A stretch of 64,000 nucleotides of DNA from Streptomyces sp. P3 (GTDB lineage Bacteria > Actinomycetota > Actinomycetes > Streptomycetales > Streptomycetaceae): positions 1,426,001 through 1,490,000 of the forward strand of contig JAFEKX020000001.1 in NCBI GenBank assembly GCA_016893485.2, read 5' to 3'. Below, in pieces: positions 39,520 to 47,734 of the stretch. Position numbers and translations under genes: made by a program. A model generated the notes under the pieces. It was given only the letters and a program-made list of their open reading frames with translations. It had not been told where the DNA came from and made no database searches. Each line of letters begins with the position of its first letter. Within the stretch, counting starts at the first letter, position 1.

Positions 39520-40548
39520 CGGCCGCCGACCCGCGCGAAGTCCTCGCCGACGCCCTGGGGTCGGCCGCCTCCCGCGGACTGTCGCTGCGCCCGGGGACAG
39601 CGGTCCTCAACGACGCGGGCTGGGACTTCCGCGTGGTCGAGGTGGAGGACACCGAGGGCGCCGACTGGATCCTGCGGGTGCCTCGCCGCAGCCGCAGCGC
39701 CGACCGGATCGCCGTGGAGGCGGCCGTCCTCGCGGTGGTCCGGCCCGCGCTGCCGGCGGCCGTCCCCACTGGGAGCACGCCGACCGCGCGTTCATCGCGT
39801 ACCGCAGACTCGGCGGCACCCCGCCGGATTCGAGGACCCGGCCGGCCTGCGCTACGAGTGGCACCCCGCGGCGAGCGGCGGTCGGCCCGGCACCGCGTAC
39901 GTGACCTCGCTCGCGGCGACCCTCGCCGCCCTGCACCGGGTACCGGTGGAGGAAGCCGTGGACGCGGGCGTCCCGCCGCGCGAACCGGTCCTGGTACGGG
40001 AGGATCTGGCCCGCACACTCACGGAAGCCCGGACGACGGTCCCGCTGCCCGAGCGCTGGTACGCGCACTGGCGGGCCTGGCTGGACGACGACCGGCACTG
40101 GGCCCACCAGGCCCGGCTCACCCACGGCGACATGCATCCGGGGCACACCCTCGTCGGCCCCGGCTCGGATGCGGTGACCGGGATTCTGGACTGGACGAAC
40201 GCCGCCTTCGACGATCCGGCGGCGGACTTCGTCGACCAGTACCTGGCGGGCGGCCACCCGTTGCTCGACCGGTTGCTGTCGGCGTACCGGCGCGGCGGCG
40301 GCACTGTCCGACCCGGCCTGCGCGAACGCGTACTGCTGCGGGCGTCGTTCCGCTGGGCGCATGTGGGGCTGCTGGGTGTGCGGACGGGCCGTCCGGCATT
40401 CACCGCCGTGGCGCGGGACCGGCTCGCCGCGCCGCCCCCGGCGCCCGACACCCCGCAGGACCCGGCGATACGGCCCCTCCGAACACCCCTGCCCTCCCTG
40501 ACCGCCCCGTCACGCCCCGCCAGATCGAGAAGGAGAACGAAGCGATGA
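39516..40548 (+). CDS. Aminoglycoside/macrolide phosphotransferase-family kinase
   Basis: About 344 residues. The N-lobe has WDFRVVEVED and WILRVPRR (ATP-lysine region replaced by RVPRR, as in Mph enzymes). The catalytic loop is THGDMHPGHTLV, and the metal-binding aspartate is in ILDWTNAAFDDPAADF. Frame changes near 39772 and 39833. The GTG overlaps the MFS-remnant stop. It may phosphorylate the product for self-resistance or an intermediate for biosynthesis. Paired with an exporter remnant it may once have formed a resistance unit. The stop overlaps the carrier-protein start (ATGA). Confidence 0.78.
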
Positions 40549-40922
40549 CTCCGACGGACGATGCGCACGCCCAGGCCCTGAAACTGGCCCGCACCTACCT
40601 CGGCCAGGACGACCTGAACGGCGGCTGGTTCGACCTGGGCGGCTCCTCGCTGGACGCGGCACGCCTGATCAGCTCCCTGGACTGCGACCACGGCTGGAAG
40701 GTCGCTCTCCGGGACCTGCTCACCGCCCCGTCGGTCGCCGATCTGCTCACCGCCCCCTTGGCTCCCGTCGCGGCGGACACCCCGTCGCCGGTCGCCGCAC
40801 CGGCCGCAGGCGGCGCGGACGTACTGTGGCCGGCGCTCGCGCGGCTGCCCGCGGACGAGCGACTGGCCCTCGCCCACCGGCTGCTGGGGTACGTGCTGCG
40901 CGAGTCCGGCGGACAGCCCTGA
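40545..40922 (+). CDS. Free-standing carrier protein (PCP/ACP)
   Basis: A protein of 125 residues, intact. GGWFDLGGSSLDAARLISSL holds the phosphopantetheine serine, and KVALRDLLTAPSVADLL is the usual last helix. About 45 residues follow (LWPALARLPADERLALAHRL), which may be a docking helix. It could accept an amino acid from a free adenylating enzyme for trans loading. The degenerate A-PCP at 36792 lacks its own serine, which makes this carrier a possible replacement partner (inference). Confidence 0.88.
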   Translation: MTPTDDAHAQALKLARTYLGQDDLNGGWFDLGGSSLDAARLISSLDCDHGWKVALRDLLTAPSVADLLTAPLAPVAADTPSPVAAPAAGGADVLWPALARLPADERLALAHRLLGYVLRESGGQP

Positions 40923-40937
40923 CCGCCGGGAGCCCGG

Positions 40938-41734
40938 TCAGCGCACGCCGGTGAGGAACTCCAGCAGCGCGCTGTTCACCTCCGCGGGCCGCTCCAGGTA
41001 CCCGTAGTGCCCGCAGTCCGCGAGCTCGGCGTAGCGTCCGCGAGGCAGGGCCGCGGCGACCTCGCGGCACAGCCACGGGGCACGATCAGGTCGTGCTCGA
41101 AGCCGAGCACGAGGACCGGGACGGCCACCCGGCCGAGCGCGTCGAGCCGGTCCGCCGGCTCCCTTCCCGCCGGTACCGGCACCGGGGCCGTCCCGGCCCG
41201 CTCGGCCGTCTCGAACAGGTCGAGCCAGTCGAGCAGTTCGTCCTCGCGCCGCCAGGTGGCGGGCGACAGATTGAGCACGGCGCGCTGCCAGGCCGCGTAG
41301 CCCGGTGGCAACGACACCCCTGAGGCCGCCAGCTCCCGTTCGGCGTCGGCCATCGCCCTGCCGGACAGGTCGCCCCGGCCGCGCGTGGCCATCAGCACCG
41401 CCCCGGTCACCAGGCGGGGCCGGGCGAGCAGGAGCTCCTGCACGACCTCGCCTCCGGACGAGACACCGACGGCCCGGAGTTCGGGGATGCCCAACTCCTC
41501 TAGCACGCAAGCGAGTTCGTCGGCGACCGTGCGCGGATCCGACGGCGCGGACGGATCCTGGAGCGATCTGCGGTCGAAGGTGAGTACCCGGAAACCGGCC
41601 GCGCTCAGCGCGGGCACCTGGTGCAGGTCCCAGACCCGCCCGGAGGCCCCGCCGCCCGCCACGAGCAGCACCGGGTCCCCCTCTCCCTCGTCCCGTACGT
41701 CGAACTCGGCACTCACCACCCGCACTGTGCGCAC
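40938..41734 (-). CDS. Alpha/beta hydrolase
   Basis: About 265 residues. VLLVAGGGASGRVWDLHQ (oxyanion region), the nucleophile elbow GVSSGGEV and, after one missing base near 41085, CGHYGYLERP with the histidine. VLVLGFEHDLIVP holds the acid. GTG start after GAGGAGG. It is similar to small esterases or haloperoxidase-like hydrolases. It is convergent with the carrier-protein gene and could be a housekeeping or tailoring hydrolase. Confidence 0.8.
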
Positions 41735-42036
41735 GTGCCCTCCTCGCAGTCGGTCCCGGGGCGGGCGACCGGAGCGCGCCGGCCGCCGCACAACCGCCAT
41801 GCTAGGACGGTGCAGGTCAGCGGCCGGATGGCCAGGTCCGGCAAGGTCGCCACTTCGCACCGATGTCCAGGTTTGACCCCTCCTCCTCTTCTTGCACGAC
41901 AGCTTGATGACCAGGCCTCGCACCCCACGGGGCCCGACTCCCGGGCAAGGATGGAGTCCTGGAGGGCCTGGCCCGCGGGAACGGCTCTCCGGGCCTCGCT
42001 CGGGATCCGCCTCACGACCAGGAGAGCTGCAAGCGA
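41735..42036. other. 302-base divergent gap before LuxR gene
   Basis: It separates the hydrolase (minus) and the small LuxR gene (plus) and must contain both promoters. No gene, clear repeat or strong stem-loop is visible. Confidence 0.35.
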
Positions 42037-42291
42037 ATGGACAACGCTGCAACCACCCCGGCCGCCCCACTGAGCCGACGGGAACGACAGGTACTGGCCC
42101 ACATGGCGGACGGGTTGACGTACGACGAGATAGCCCAGCACATGACGCTCAGCCGCCACACCGTGGACACCTACATCCGCCGCATCCGGGCGAAGACCGG
42201 CGCGCGCAACCGCATGCAGTTGCTGATGTGCGCCCTGCCCCTGATGGCCGACTCACTCGACACCGCATCCGAACTGGCCCTCAAAGACTGA
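42037..42291 (+). CDS. Stand-alone LuxR/GerE HTH regulator, 84 residues
   Basis: The protein is almost only a GerE domain: LSRRERQVLAHMADGLTYDE then TLSRHTVDTYIRRIRAKTGA with the conserved recognition helix. No receiver, ATPase or ligand domain precedes it. The gene is intact, with GGAGAGCTGCAAGCG before the start. The secreted-peptide gene begins 62 bases downstream on the same strand, so the two probably share a transcript. Its targets are unknown. Small GerE-only proteins can be DNA-binding regulators whose activity is set by expression level or a partner. Confidence 0.88.
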   Translation: MDNAATTPAAPLSRRERQVLAHMADGLTYDEIAQHMTLSRHTVDTYIRRIRAKTGARNRMQLLMCALPLMADSLDTASELALKD

Positions 42292-42353
42292 ACAGCGCAC
42301 GAAACACGACGAACGAGCATCGAGACAAAGTACGAAAGTACAGGAGTTCAGTG

Positions 42354-42529
42354 ATGAAGCGTCTGATCTGTGCACAGCGCATCCGGTTCTGTGCGGTAGT
42401 CACCGCCCTAGTGGCGTTCGGATTCGTGGGGTCTCCCACCACACGGAGCACGTCCGGCCGTCGGCCGTCACGGCGGGCGAGTGTCTGCCGCGGGGGCTCC
42501 ACTGCGACGACACTTCCTGGGGCGGCTGA
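42354..42529 (+). CDS. Second small secreted peptide (58 residues after one-base repair)
   Basis: ATG 42354 follows CAGGAG. The N-terminus MKRLICAQRIRFCAVVTALV then AFGFVGSP is a positive then hydrophobic signal sequence. With one C restored near 42440 the frame runs to TGA 42527-42529 and encodes exactly 58 residues, the same length as the peptide at 9330-9506. The tail is ECLPRGLHCDDTSWGG, with two cysteines six residues apart and a D-D-T-x-W ending, comparable to the other peptide's D-N-T-x-x-W. Without the repair the frame continues, arginine-rich, into downstream sequence. It follows the LuxR gene. An exported signalling peptide is the favoured but unproven reading. Confidence 0.6.
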
Positions 42530-42886
42530 GCCCCGGGGGCCGGGGTGCGCAGTCGCGGTGGGTTGTGCGCGCGTACGCCTCCCAGGGTGCGATGAGGGTG
42601 ACGCGGCGGCCGGGACCGGAGCCAACGTCCAGGACGGTGGTCCCGGTCTCGGCGCGTCCGCAGGCCCGACGGCTTCAGCCGTGGCAGGCGAACTCCCGCC
42701 GATATCCGGTCTGTTGCGTCATGCGCCTTTGACAGCCCCCGCACGGCTGAGGTCCACCCACACACGAGCGAGAGCATGACCTGCGCCACTCAAGGCGTCG
42801 CGCAGTTCAGGTCCCGTTGGCTGTGCCGAAAGCTCGCCATGATCCCCTGGGGTTCCGCACAGGCTGTCTCGCGGGAGGACTGACGC
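42530..42886. other. 357-base region holding only a possible methyltransferase scrap
   Basis: No intact gene is seen. GC-rich stems follow the peptide stop (from 42528) and may terminate transcription. The minus strand carries a start-like segment at 42722 and one methyltransferase motif, listed separately. Confidence 0.4.
42570..42722 (-). pseudogene. Possible methyltransferase remnant
   Basis: On the minus strand an ATG at 42722 reads MTQQTGYRREFACHG and stops. In another frame shortly after comes TGTTVLDVGSGPGRRVTL, an exact-looking motif I of class I methyltransferases. The rest of the fold is absent. It may be the debris of a deleted gene; chance similarity in GC-rich DNA is possible. 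Confidence 0.3.
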
Positions 42887-43461
42887 ATGGAGTTGCGCAG
42901 CGTCGAGGAGCTGATGGATCTGCTGTACGCCTGTCGGGGCGCCTGGGACACCCCGACCGGAGCGGTGACCCGGTCGATCTGCACGACCACGCGTTGCAGA
43001 CGGCCGCGCTGTTGCGCCGAAGTCGCCCCGCCGACAAGGAACTTCAGGTGGCCGGCCTGGTCCACGACATCGGGCATCTGCTGCGGCCCGGTGACGACGC
43101 CGGGCACGCGGACCACGCGGCGGACGCCGTCCGCGCCCTGCTCGGCGAGCGTGTCGCCCGGCTCGTCCATCTGCACGTGCCGGCGAAGCGCTACCTCGCC
43201 ACCTCGTTCCCGGGCCGCGATCTGTCCGCCCAGAGCACGCTGACCCTGCTCGCGCAGGGCGGTCCGATGTCCCCCGCCGAGGCCGCCGCCTTCGAACGCG
43301 ACCCGCTCGCCGACGACGCGATCACCCTGCGCCAGGCGGACGACGCGGCCAAGGTCGTCGGCCTCGACGCCGGGGTCCTGGAGGACTGGCGCAGGGTCCT
43401 GGGCATCGTGGCCACACGGAACTCACGCAGCCCCAACTCCCGCCTGGGGGCTGTCGACTGA
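42887..43461 (+). CDS. HD-domain protein, PhnZ-like (probable diiron oxygenase family)
   Basis: About 191 residues. After one missing base near 42960 it reads HDHALQTAALLRRS, then VAGLVHDIGHLLRPG (HD dyad), VHLHVPAKRYLATSF and a LAQGGPMSPAEAAAFER plus DDAAKV tail. The LHVxAKRYL and QGGPMS elements are those of PhnZ-like mixed-valent diiron oxygenases, which cleave or oxidise C-P or C-C bonds, rather than of phosphohydrolases. The true substrate is unknown. GGGAGGACTG precedes the ATG. It lies at the cluster border and may or may not belong to the pathway. Confidence 0.72.
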
Positions 43462-43486
43462 CGGCCCGTCATGAGATTGTACGGCG

Positions 43487-44300
43487 ATGACGTCGTCGTA
43501 CGGTCTGCGGGGCCGGGCCGTCTTGATCACCGGCGGCACGCGCGGGATCGGGCGTGCCGTGGCCGAGGCGTTCGCCGGGGCCGGGGCGCTGGTCTGCGTG
43601 AGCGCGCGGGACGCCGGTGAAGTGGCGCGTACCGCCGAGGAGTTGGGCGGGGTCGGCCTGGCCGGGGATGTCGCCGACCCGGACCATCTGCGGGAGATGG
43701 CCGCGTGCGCGCTGGACGCGTTCGGGCGGATCGACGTGGTCGTGAACAACGCGGCGACGAACCAGCCGTACGGCCCGCTGATGGAGGCCGATCCGGACGC
43801 GTGGCGGACGGCGTTCACGGTGAACGTGGAGGCGCCGCTGCGGCTGGTGCAGTGCGCGTGGCGGGCGTGGATGCGGGAGCACGGGGGCGCGGTGGTCAAC
43901 GTGTGCACGGAGGGCGCCGGGCATGTCGGGCCGAACGTGGGGGCGTACTCCACCAGCAAGGCGGCCCTGCTGCACCTCACCCAGCAGCTCGCCGGTGAAC
44001 TCGCGCCCGGGGTGCGGGTCAACTCCGTCTCCCCGGGCTCGTCCGCACCGAGATGGCCCGGTTCGTGTGGGAGCCGGGCGAGGCGGAACTCGCCGCGGGC
44101 CTGCCCCTCGGCCGGATCGGGAGCCCGCAGACATCGCCCGGGCCGTGCTGTGGCTGGCCTCCGACCAGGCCGCGTGGATCACGGGGGCGGAGCTGCTGGT
44201 GGACGGGGGGACGCGGGTCAGGGCGGCGCACACCTCCGGCATCTCCGGTGGGTACGCCGTCCATGACCGGCTGAGGTCGGGCGGGCCGCCTCAGGTGTGA
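43487..44300 (+). CDS. Short-chain dehydrogenase/reductase
   Basis: About 271 residues. LITGGTRGIGRAV is the cofactor loop, VVNNAATNQPYG the NNA motif and AYSTSKAALLHL the YxxxK pair; VRVNSVSPG follows. Frame changes near 44038 and 44130. It matches FabG-like SDRs widely conserved in Streptomyces chromosomes, so it is probably outside the cluster. Substrate unknown. Confidence 0.88.
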
Positions 44301-44348
44301 CCGGCCGGGTCCCTTACGGGAACGGGGTCGGCCGCACCCGTGGGTCCC

Positions 44349-44582
44349 TCAGGGGAACAGGGCGATCCCCACGAGGATCAGCAGGACGACTCCGGCGACG
44401 AGCGCCGCGGTGGCCCACGTGCCCCGGTGTTTCACCGTGGTCGTGGAGCCGCCGCCGCGCGGCCGGTCCTCCGGTAGTTCGCGGTCGGCCGGGCGGTCGC
44501 TCGCGTAGAACTCGTCGTCGGTCGGATAGTGGTTGCGCGGGTCGTCGAAGGCCCTCGGATCGATGCCGTGTGTACTGGCCAT
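44349..44582 (-). CDS. Small membrane-anchored protein, conserved-type hypothetical
   Basis: A protein of 77 residues with a hydrophilic, acidic N-terminal half (DDPRNHYPTDDEFYASDRPA) and one C-terminal membrane helix (ATAALVAGVVLLILVGIALF). Tail-anchored with the bulk likely in the cytoplasm. GCGAGGAG precedes the ATG at 44582. It resembles small Streptomyces hypotheticals; no function can be assigned. Confidence 0.75.
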   Translation of the reverse strand: MASTHGIDPRAFDDPRNHYPTDDEFYASDRPADRELPEDRPRGGGSTTTVKHRGTWATAALVAGVVLLILVGIALFP

Positions 44583-44655
44583 GAGAACTCCTCGCGCGGT
44601 CCTCACCAGGGCCGGAACCCCGACCGGCGACCGGGCCCGCGTCCGGGGTGGCGGG

Positions 44656-46149
44656 TTACCACTTGCCGGGCGCGTAGTCCTTCAGGAAGACGCCGTACAG
44701 GTCCTCGCCCTGCTCGCCGCGCACAATCGGATCGTAAACCCGCGCCGCGCCGTCGACCAGGTCGAGCGGGGCGTGGAAGCCCTCCTCGGCGAGGCGGAGC
44801 TTGTCGTAGTGGGGGCGTTCGTCGGTGATCCAGCCGGTGTCGACCGAGGTCATGAGGATGCCGTCGCTCTGGAACATCTCCTGGCCGCTGGTGCGGGTCA
44901 CCATGTTCATCGCGGCCTTGGCGGCGTTGGTGTTGGGGTGTCCGGCGCCCTTGTAACCGCGGCCGAAGACGCCCTCCATCGCGGAGACGTTGACGATGTA
45001 CGCGCGTCCGCTGGTCGCGGACCTCGCGGCGGCGGCCATGGCCGGGCGGAGCTTGCTGATCAGGATGAACGGCGCCGTGTAGTTGCACAGCTGGGTCTCG
45101 AGGAGCTCCACCGGGGAGATCTGCTCGATGGTCTGGACCCAGGTGTTGGTGTCGACGACGTCGGGGACCAGGCCGCCGGCGTCGATGGCGGTGCCGTCGA
45201 GGTGCCGGGCGACGCTGGCGTTGCCCGCGACCAGGGCGAGGTCGGCGACCTGCTGGGCGTCGAGGCCGCTGATGCCGACGGGCAGGGCGGCGAGGCCGTC
45301 GACCGCGCCGGAGCCGAAGGCGCCGATGACGTGGTGGGCGGGGAGTTCACCGGCGGGCAGCGGGGCGCTCTCGCCGTCCACGAGGGCGGCGTAGGCGGAG
45401 GGCAGCCGTCGTACGGTCTGGGTCGCGTTGTTGATGAGGATGTCGAGGGGGCCCGCCTCGGCGACCTGGTCGGCGAGGGCCACGGCCTGGGCCGGGTCGC
45501 GCAGGTCGATGCCGACGACGTCGAGGCGGTGGATCCAGTCCGCCGAGTCGTCCATGGCCTTGAAGCGGCGGATGGCGTCCTTCGGGAACCGCGTGGTGAT
45601 CGTGGTGTGGGCGCCGTCGCGCAGCAGCCGCAGCGCGATGTACATGCCGATCTTGGCGCGGCCGCCGGTGAGCAGGGCGCGCTTGCCGGTGAGGTCGGCG
45701 TGGTCGTCGCGCTTCTCGCGGTTCAGGCGGGCGCAGTCGGGACAGAGCTGGTGGTAGAAGTAGTCGACTTCCACGTACCGGGTCTTGCAGGTGTAGCAGG
45801 AGCGCGGTCGCTGGAGTATCCCGGCGATCCGGCCCTCCTCCGTCACCGACGACGGGAGGAGGCCCTCGGTCTCGTCGTCGATGCGCTGGGCGGAGCCGGT
45901 CGCGGTGGACTCGGTGACGGCCTTGTCGTGGGCGGTCTTCGCGGCCCTGCGCTCCTGGCGGCGGCGCTGCTTGACGCTGCGGTAGATGCCCGCGGTGGCG
46001 CGGCGGACGGCGATCGCGTCGGGGTGGTCGACGTCGATCTTCTCGAGTTCGTCGAGCACGCTGAGGCAGACGGCCAGCCGCTCGGGGTCGATGCCGGGCC
46101 CGTACACGACCTCGTCCGGGGTCATCGAGCCGTCCTCTGTCACCGTCAT
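44656..46149 (-). CDS. SDR-fold oxidoreductase with N-terminal zinc ribbon
   Basis: A protein of 497 residues, intact. An N-terminal helical region is followed by CYTCKTRYVEVDYFYHQLCP (C-x2-C...C-x2-C ribbon) and then an SDR domain with ALLTGGRAKIGMYIAL, INNATQTV and a late VNVSAMEGVFGRG segment; the usual YxxxK is replaced by GYKGAGHPNTNAAKAA. Large SDRs of this kind are common, poorly studied Streptomyces chromosomal proteins. The long open frame on the opposite strand is a coding shadow. Confidence 0.82.
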   Translation of the reverse strand: MTVTEDGSMTPDEVVYGPGIDPERLAVCLSVLDELEKIDVDHPDAIAVRRATAGIYRSVKQRRRQERRAAKTAHDKAVTESTATGSAQRIDDETEGLLPSSVTEEGRIAGILQRPRSCYTCKTRYVEVDYFYHQLCPDCARLNREKRDDHADLTGKRALLTGGRAKIGMYIALRLLRDGAHTTITTRFPKDAIRRFKAMDDSADWIHRLDVVGIDLRDPAQAVALADQVAEAGPLDILINNATQTVRRLPSAYAALVDGESAPLPAGELPAHHVIGAFGSGAVDGLAALPVGISGLDAQQVADLALVAGNASVARHLDGTAIDAGGLVPDVVDTNTWVQTIEQISPVELLETQLCNYTAPFILISKLRPAMAAAARSATSGRAYIVNVSAMEGVFGRGYKGAGHPNTNAAKAAMNMVTRTSGQEMFQSDGILMTSVDTGWITDERPHYDKLRLAEEGFHAPLDLVDGAARVYDPIVRGEQGEDLYGVFLKDYAPGKW

Positions 46150-46254
46150 CGCGCTGCCGTTTCCTTGGGTCGTCCGCGGCGCCGCTCGATCGCGCACACC
46201 GTCGAACCGGGAATTTTACGGAGCGCCGGGCCGCAGCACCAAACCCGCTCCAGG

Positions 46255-47579
46255 TCACGACCCGCAGGCGGTGATGAGCGTCTCCACCTCCTCGGTGAGC
46301 GCGCGGGCGAACACGTCGAGATCGGGTACGGCCTCGGCGTCGGCGACGAGGCCGTAGTGGACCTGTCCGCGGTACGTCGAGACGGCGACCGCGAGGGACT
46401 GGCCGCGGGCCAGCGGGGCGAACGGGAAGACCGCCGTGACGGGGTTGCCGCCGAGTTTGAGGCCGATGCCGGGGAGCGGGACGCTGGTGACGAGGATGTC
46501 GAACCAGAGCCGGGCGGCCTGGGCGGCGAGGGGTCCGCCGAGGCGGTGGCCCAGGGCGGGGACGTGGTCGGCGAGGAGGGCGACGGCGCCGGCGCCCCGG
46601 TTGGGTCCCGCGTCCTTGTTGCGGTCCATGGCGGCGCGCACGGAGTCGAGCCGGGCGAGGGGGTCCGGGTCGTCGACGGGCAGCCGTATCAGATAGCCGG
46701 AGAGCCGGTTGCCCTGTGGCTGCGCGGAGCGCGGGCGGCGTTTGGAGACGGGGATGAGGGCGCGGGGCGCGACGCCCTCGCTGCCGTCGCCGCGTGCGTC
46801 GAGCCAGCGGCGCAGGGCACCCGCGACGACCGCGATGAGGACGTCGTTGACGGTGCCGCCGACCACCTTGCGGACGCGGTGCACGTCGTCGAGGTCGATG
46901 ACGACTCCGGCGGTGCGGCGGGTGCCGGAGGGCTCGGAGGTCAGCGCCGAGGACGAGCGGACGTCCAGGGTGGAGCGGGCGACGGACGCCCCGATGTCGA
47001 GGGCCCGGCCGATGTCGGACAGCGCGCCGCGGACCAGGTCGGGCAGCTTGCGCACGTCGGGGACGCGTCCGCGCGCGGGTTCGGCGGGGCGCGGACGGCG
47101 CTCGGGCAGGTCCATCGGGTCGAGGATCGCGGCGGCGAGGGTCAGCGCCCGCAGTCCGTCGGCCAGGGCGTGGTGGAACTTGAACAGGACGGCGAAGGAG
47201 ACGCCGTCCTCGCCGGGCAGCACGTGTGCCTCCCACGGGGCCTGCCGCGCTCCAGCGGGCGTTCCATGAGCCGTCCGGCGTCCGCCTGGAAGTCGGCGGT
47301 CGGGGCGTGCAGCCGGACGTGGTGGAGCGGGTCGAAGTCCGGGTCGGCCTCGCGGGTGGCGCTCCCGAAGGACAGGGACAGCGGCTGCCATACGTCCTGG
47401 ATACGCATCCGCAGCCCGGGGACGGCGGCGGCGCGGGCGGCGAGGAGGTCGGCGGCGTGGGCTCCCGCGGTCGGCGAGTGCGCCGAGAAGACGCCGAGCG
47501 CGCCCAGGTGCATCGGGTTCAGGTCGGACTCGATGTTCCAGAACGCAAGGTCGAGAGGAGCGAGCAGGTCAGAAGTCAA
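46255..47579 (-). CDS. Wax ester synthase/diacylglycerol acyltransferase (WS/DGAT)
   Basis: About 442 residues. The active site FKFHHALADGLRAL (HHxxxDG) and NDVLIAVVAGALRRWL are family landmarks; TSVPLPGIGL and the LNPMHLGALGVF start also fit. One frame change near 47245. It makes triacylglycerol or wax esters from acyl-CoA and diacylglycerol at the membrane surface. It is monocistronic, with an AT-richer promoter at about 47600-47670. Confidence 0.9.
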
Positions 47580-47690
47580 TTGCTTGCCTCGCGTCGACTA
47601 GGGGTGAGCAAGCAGTACAGCCCCGACAAGCGATTACGGTCAAGTACGATCAAGCTACGCACAGTTAACGGCAGGTTAAGTCGTGCCCCG

Positions 47691-47717
47691 GTCCCGCCCC
47701 TCTGGGAGGGGCGGGAC
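47691..47717 (-). terminator. Stem-loop terminator downstream of GH92 gene
   Basis: The arms 47691-47701 and 47707-47717 pair perfectly over 11 bp with a five-base loop, 18 bases after the GH92 stop on the minus strand. Confidence 0.8.
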
Positions 47718-47734
47718 TCTGGAGGCACACGGGA

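Noticed and set aside
1..42700. Programmed ribosomal frameshifting as explanation for split genes
   Set aside because: Breaks are too many, occur in both directions, lie at homopolymers and also hit housekeeping genes.
44533..47601. 1,022-residue open frame on the plus strand
   Set aside because: It is antisense to the SDR/zinc-ribbon and WS/DGAT genes, whose motifs are clear. The long frame is a by-product of GC-rich third positions.
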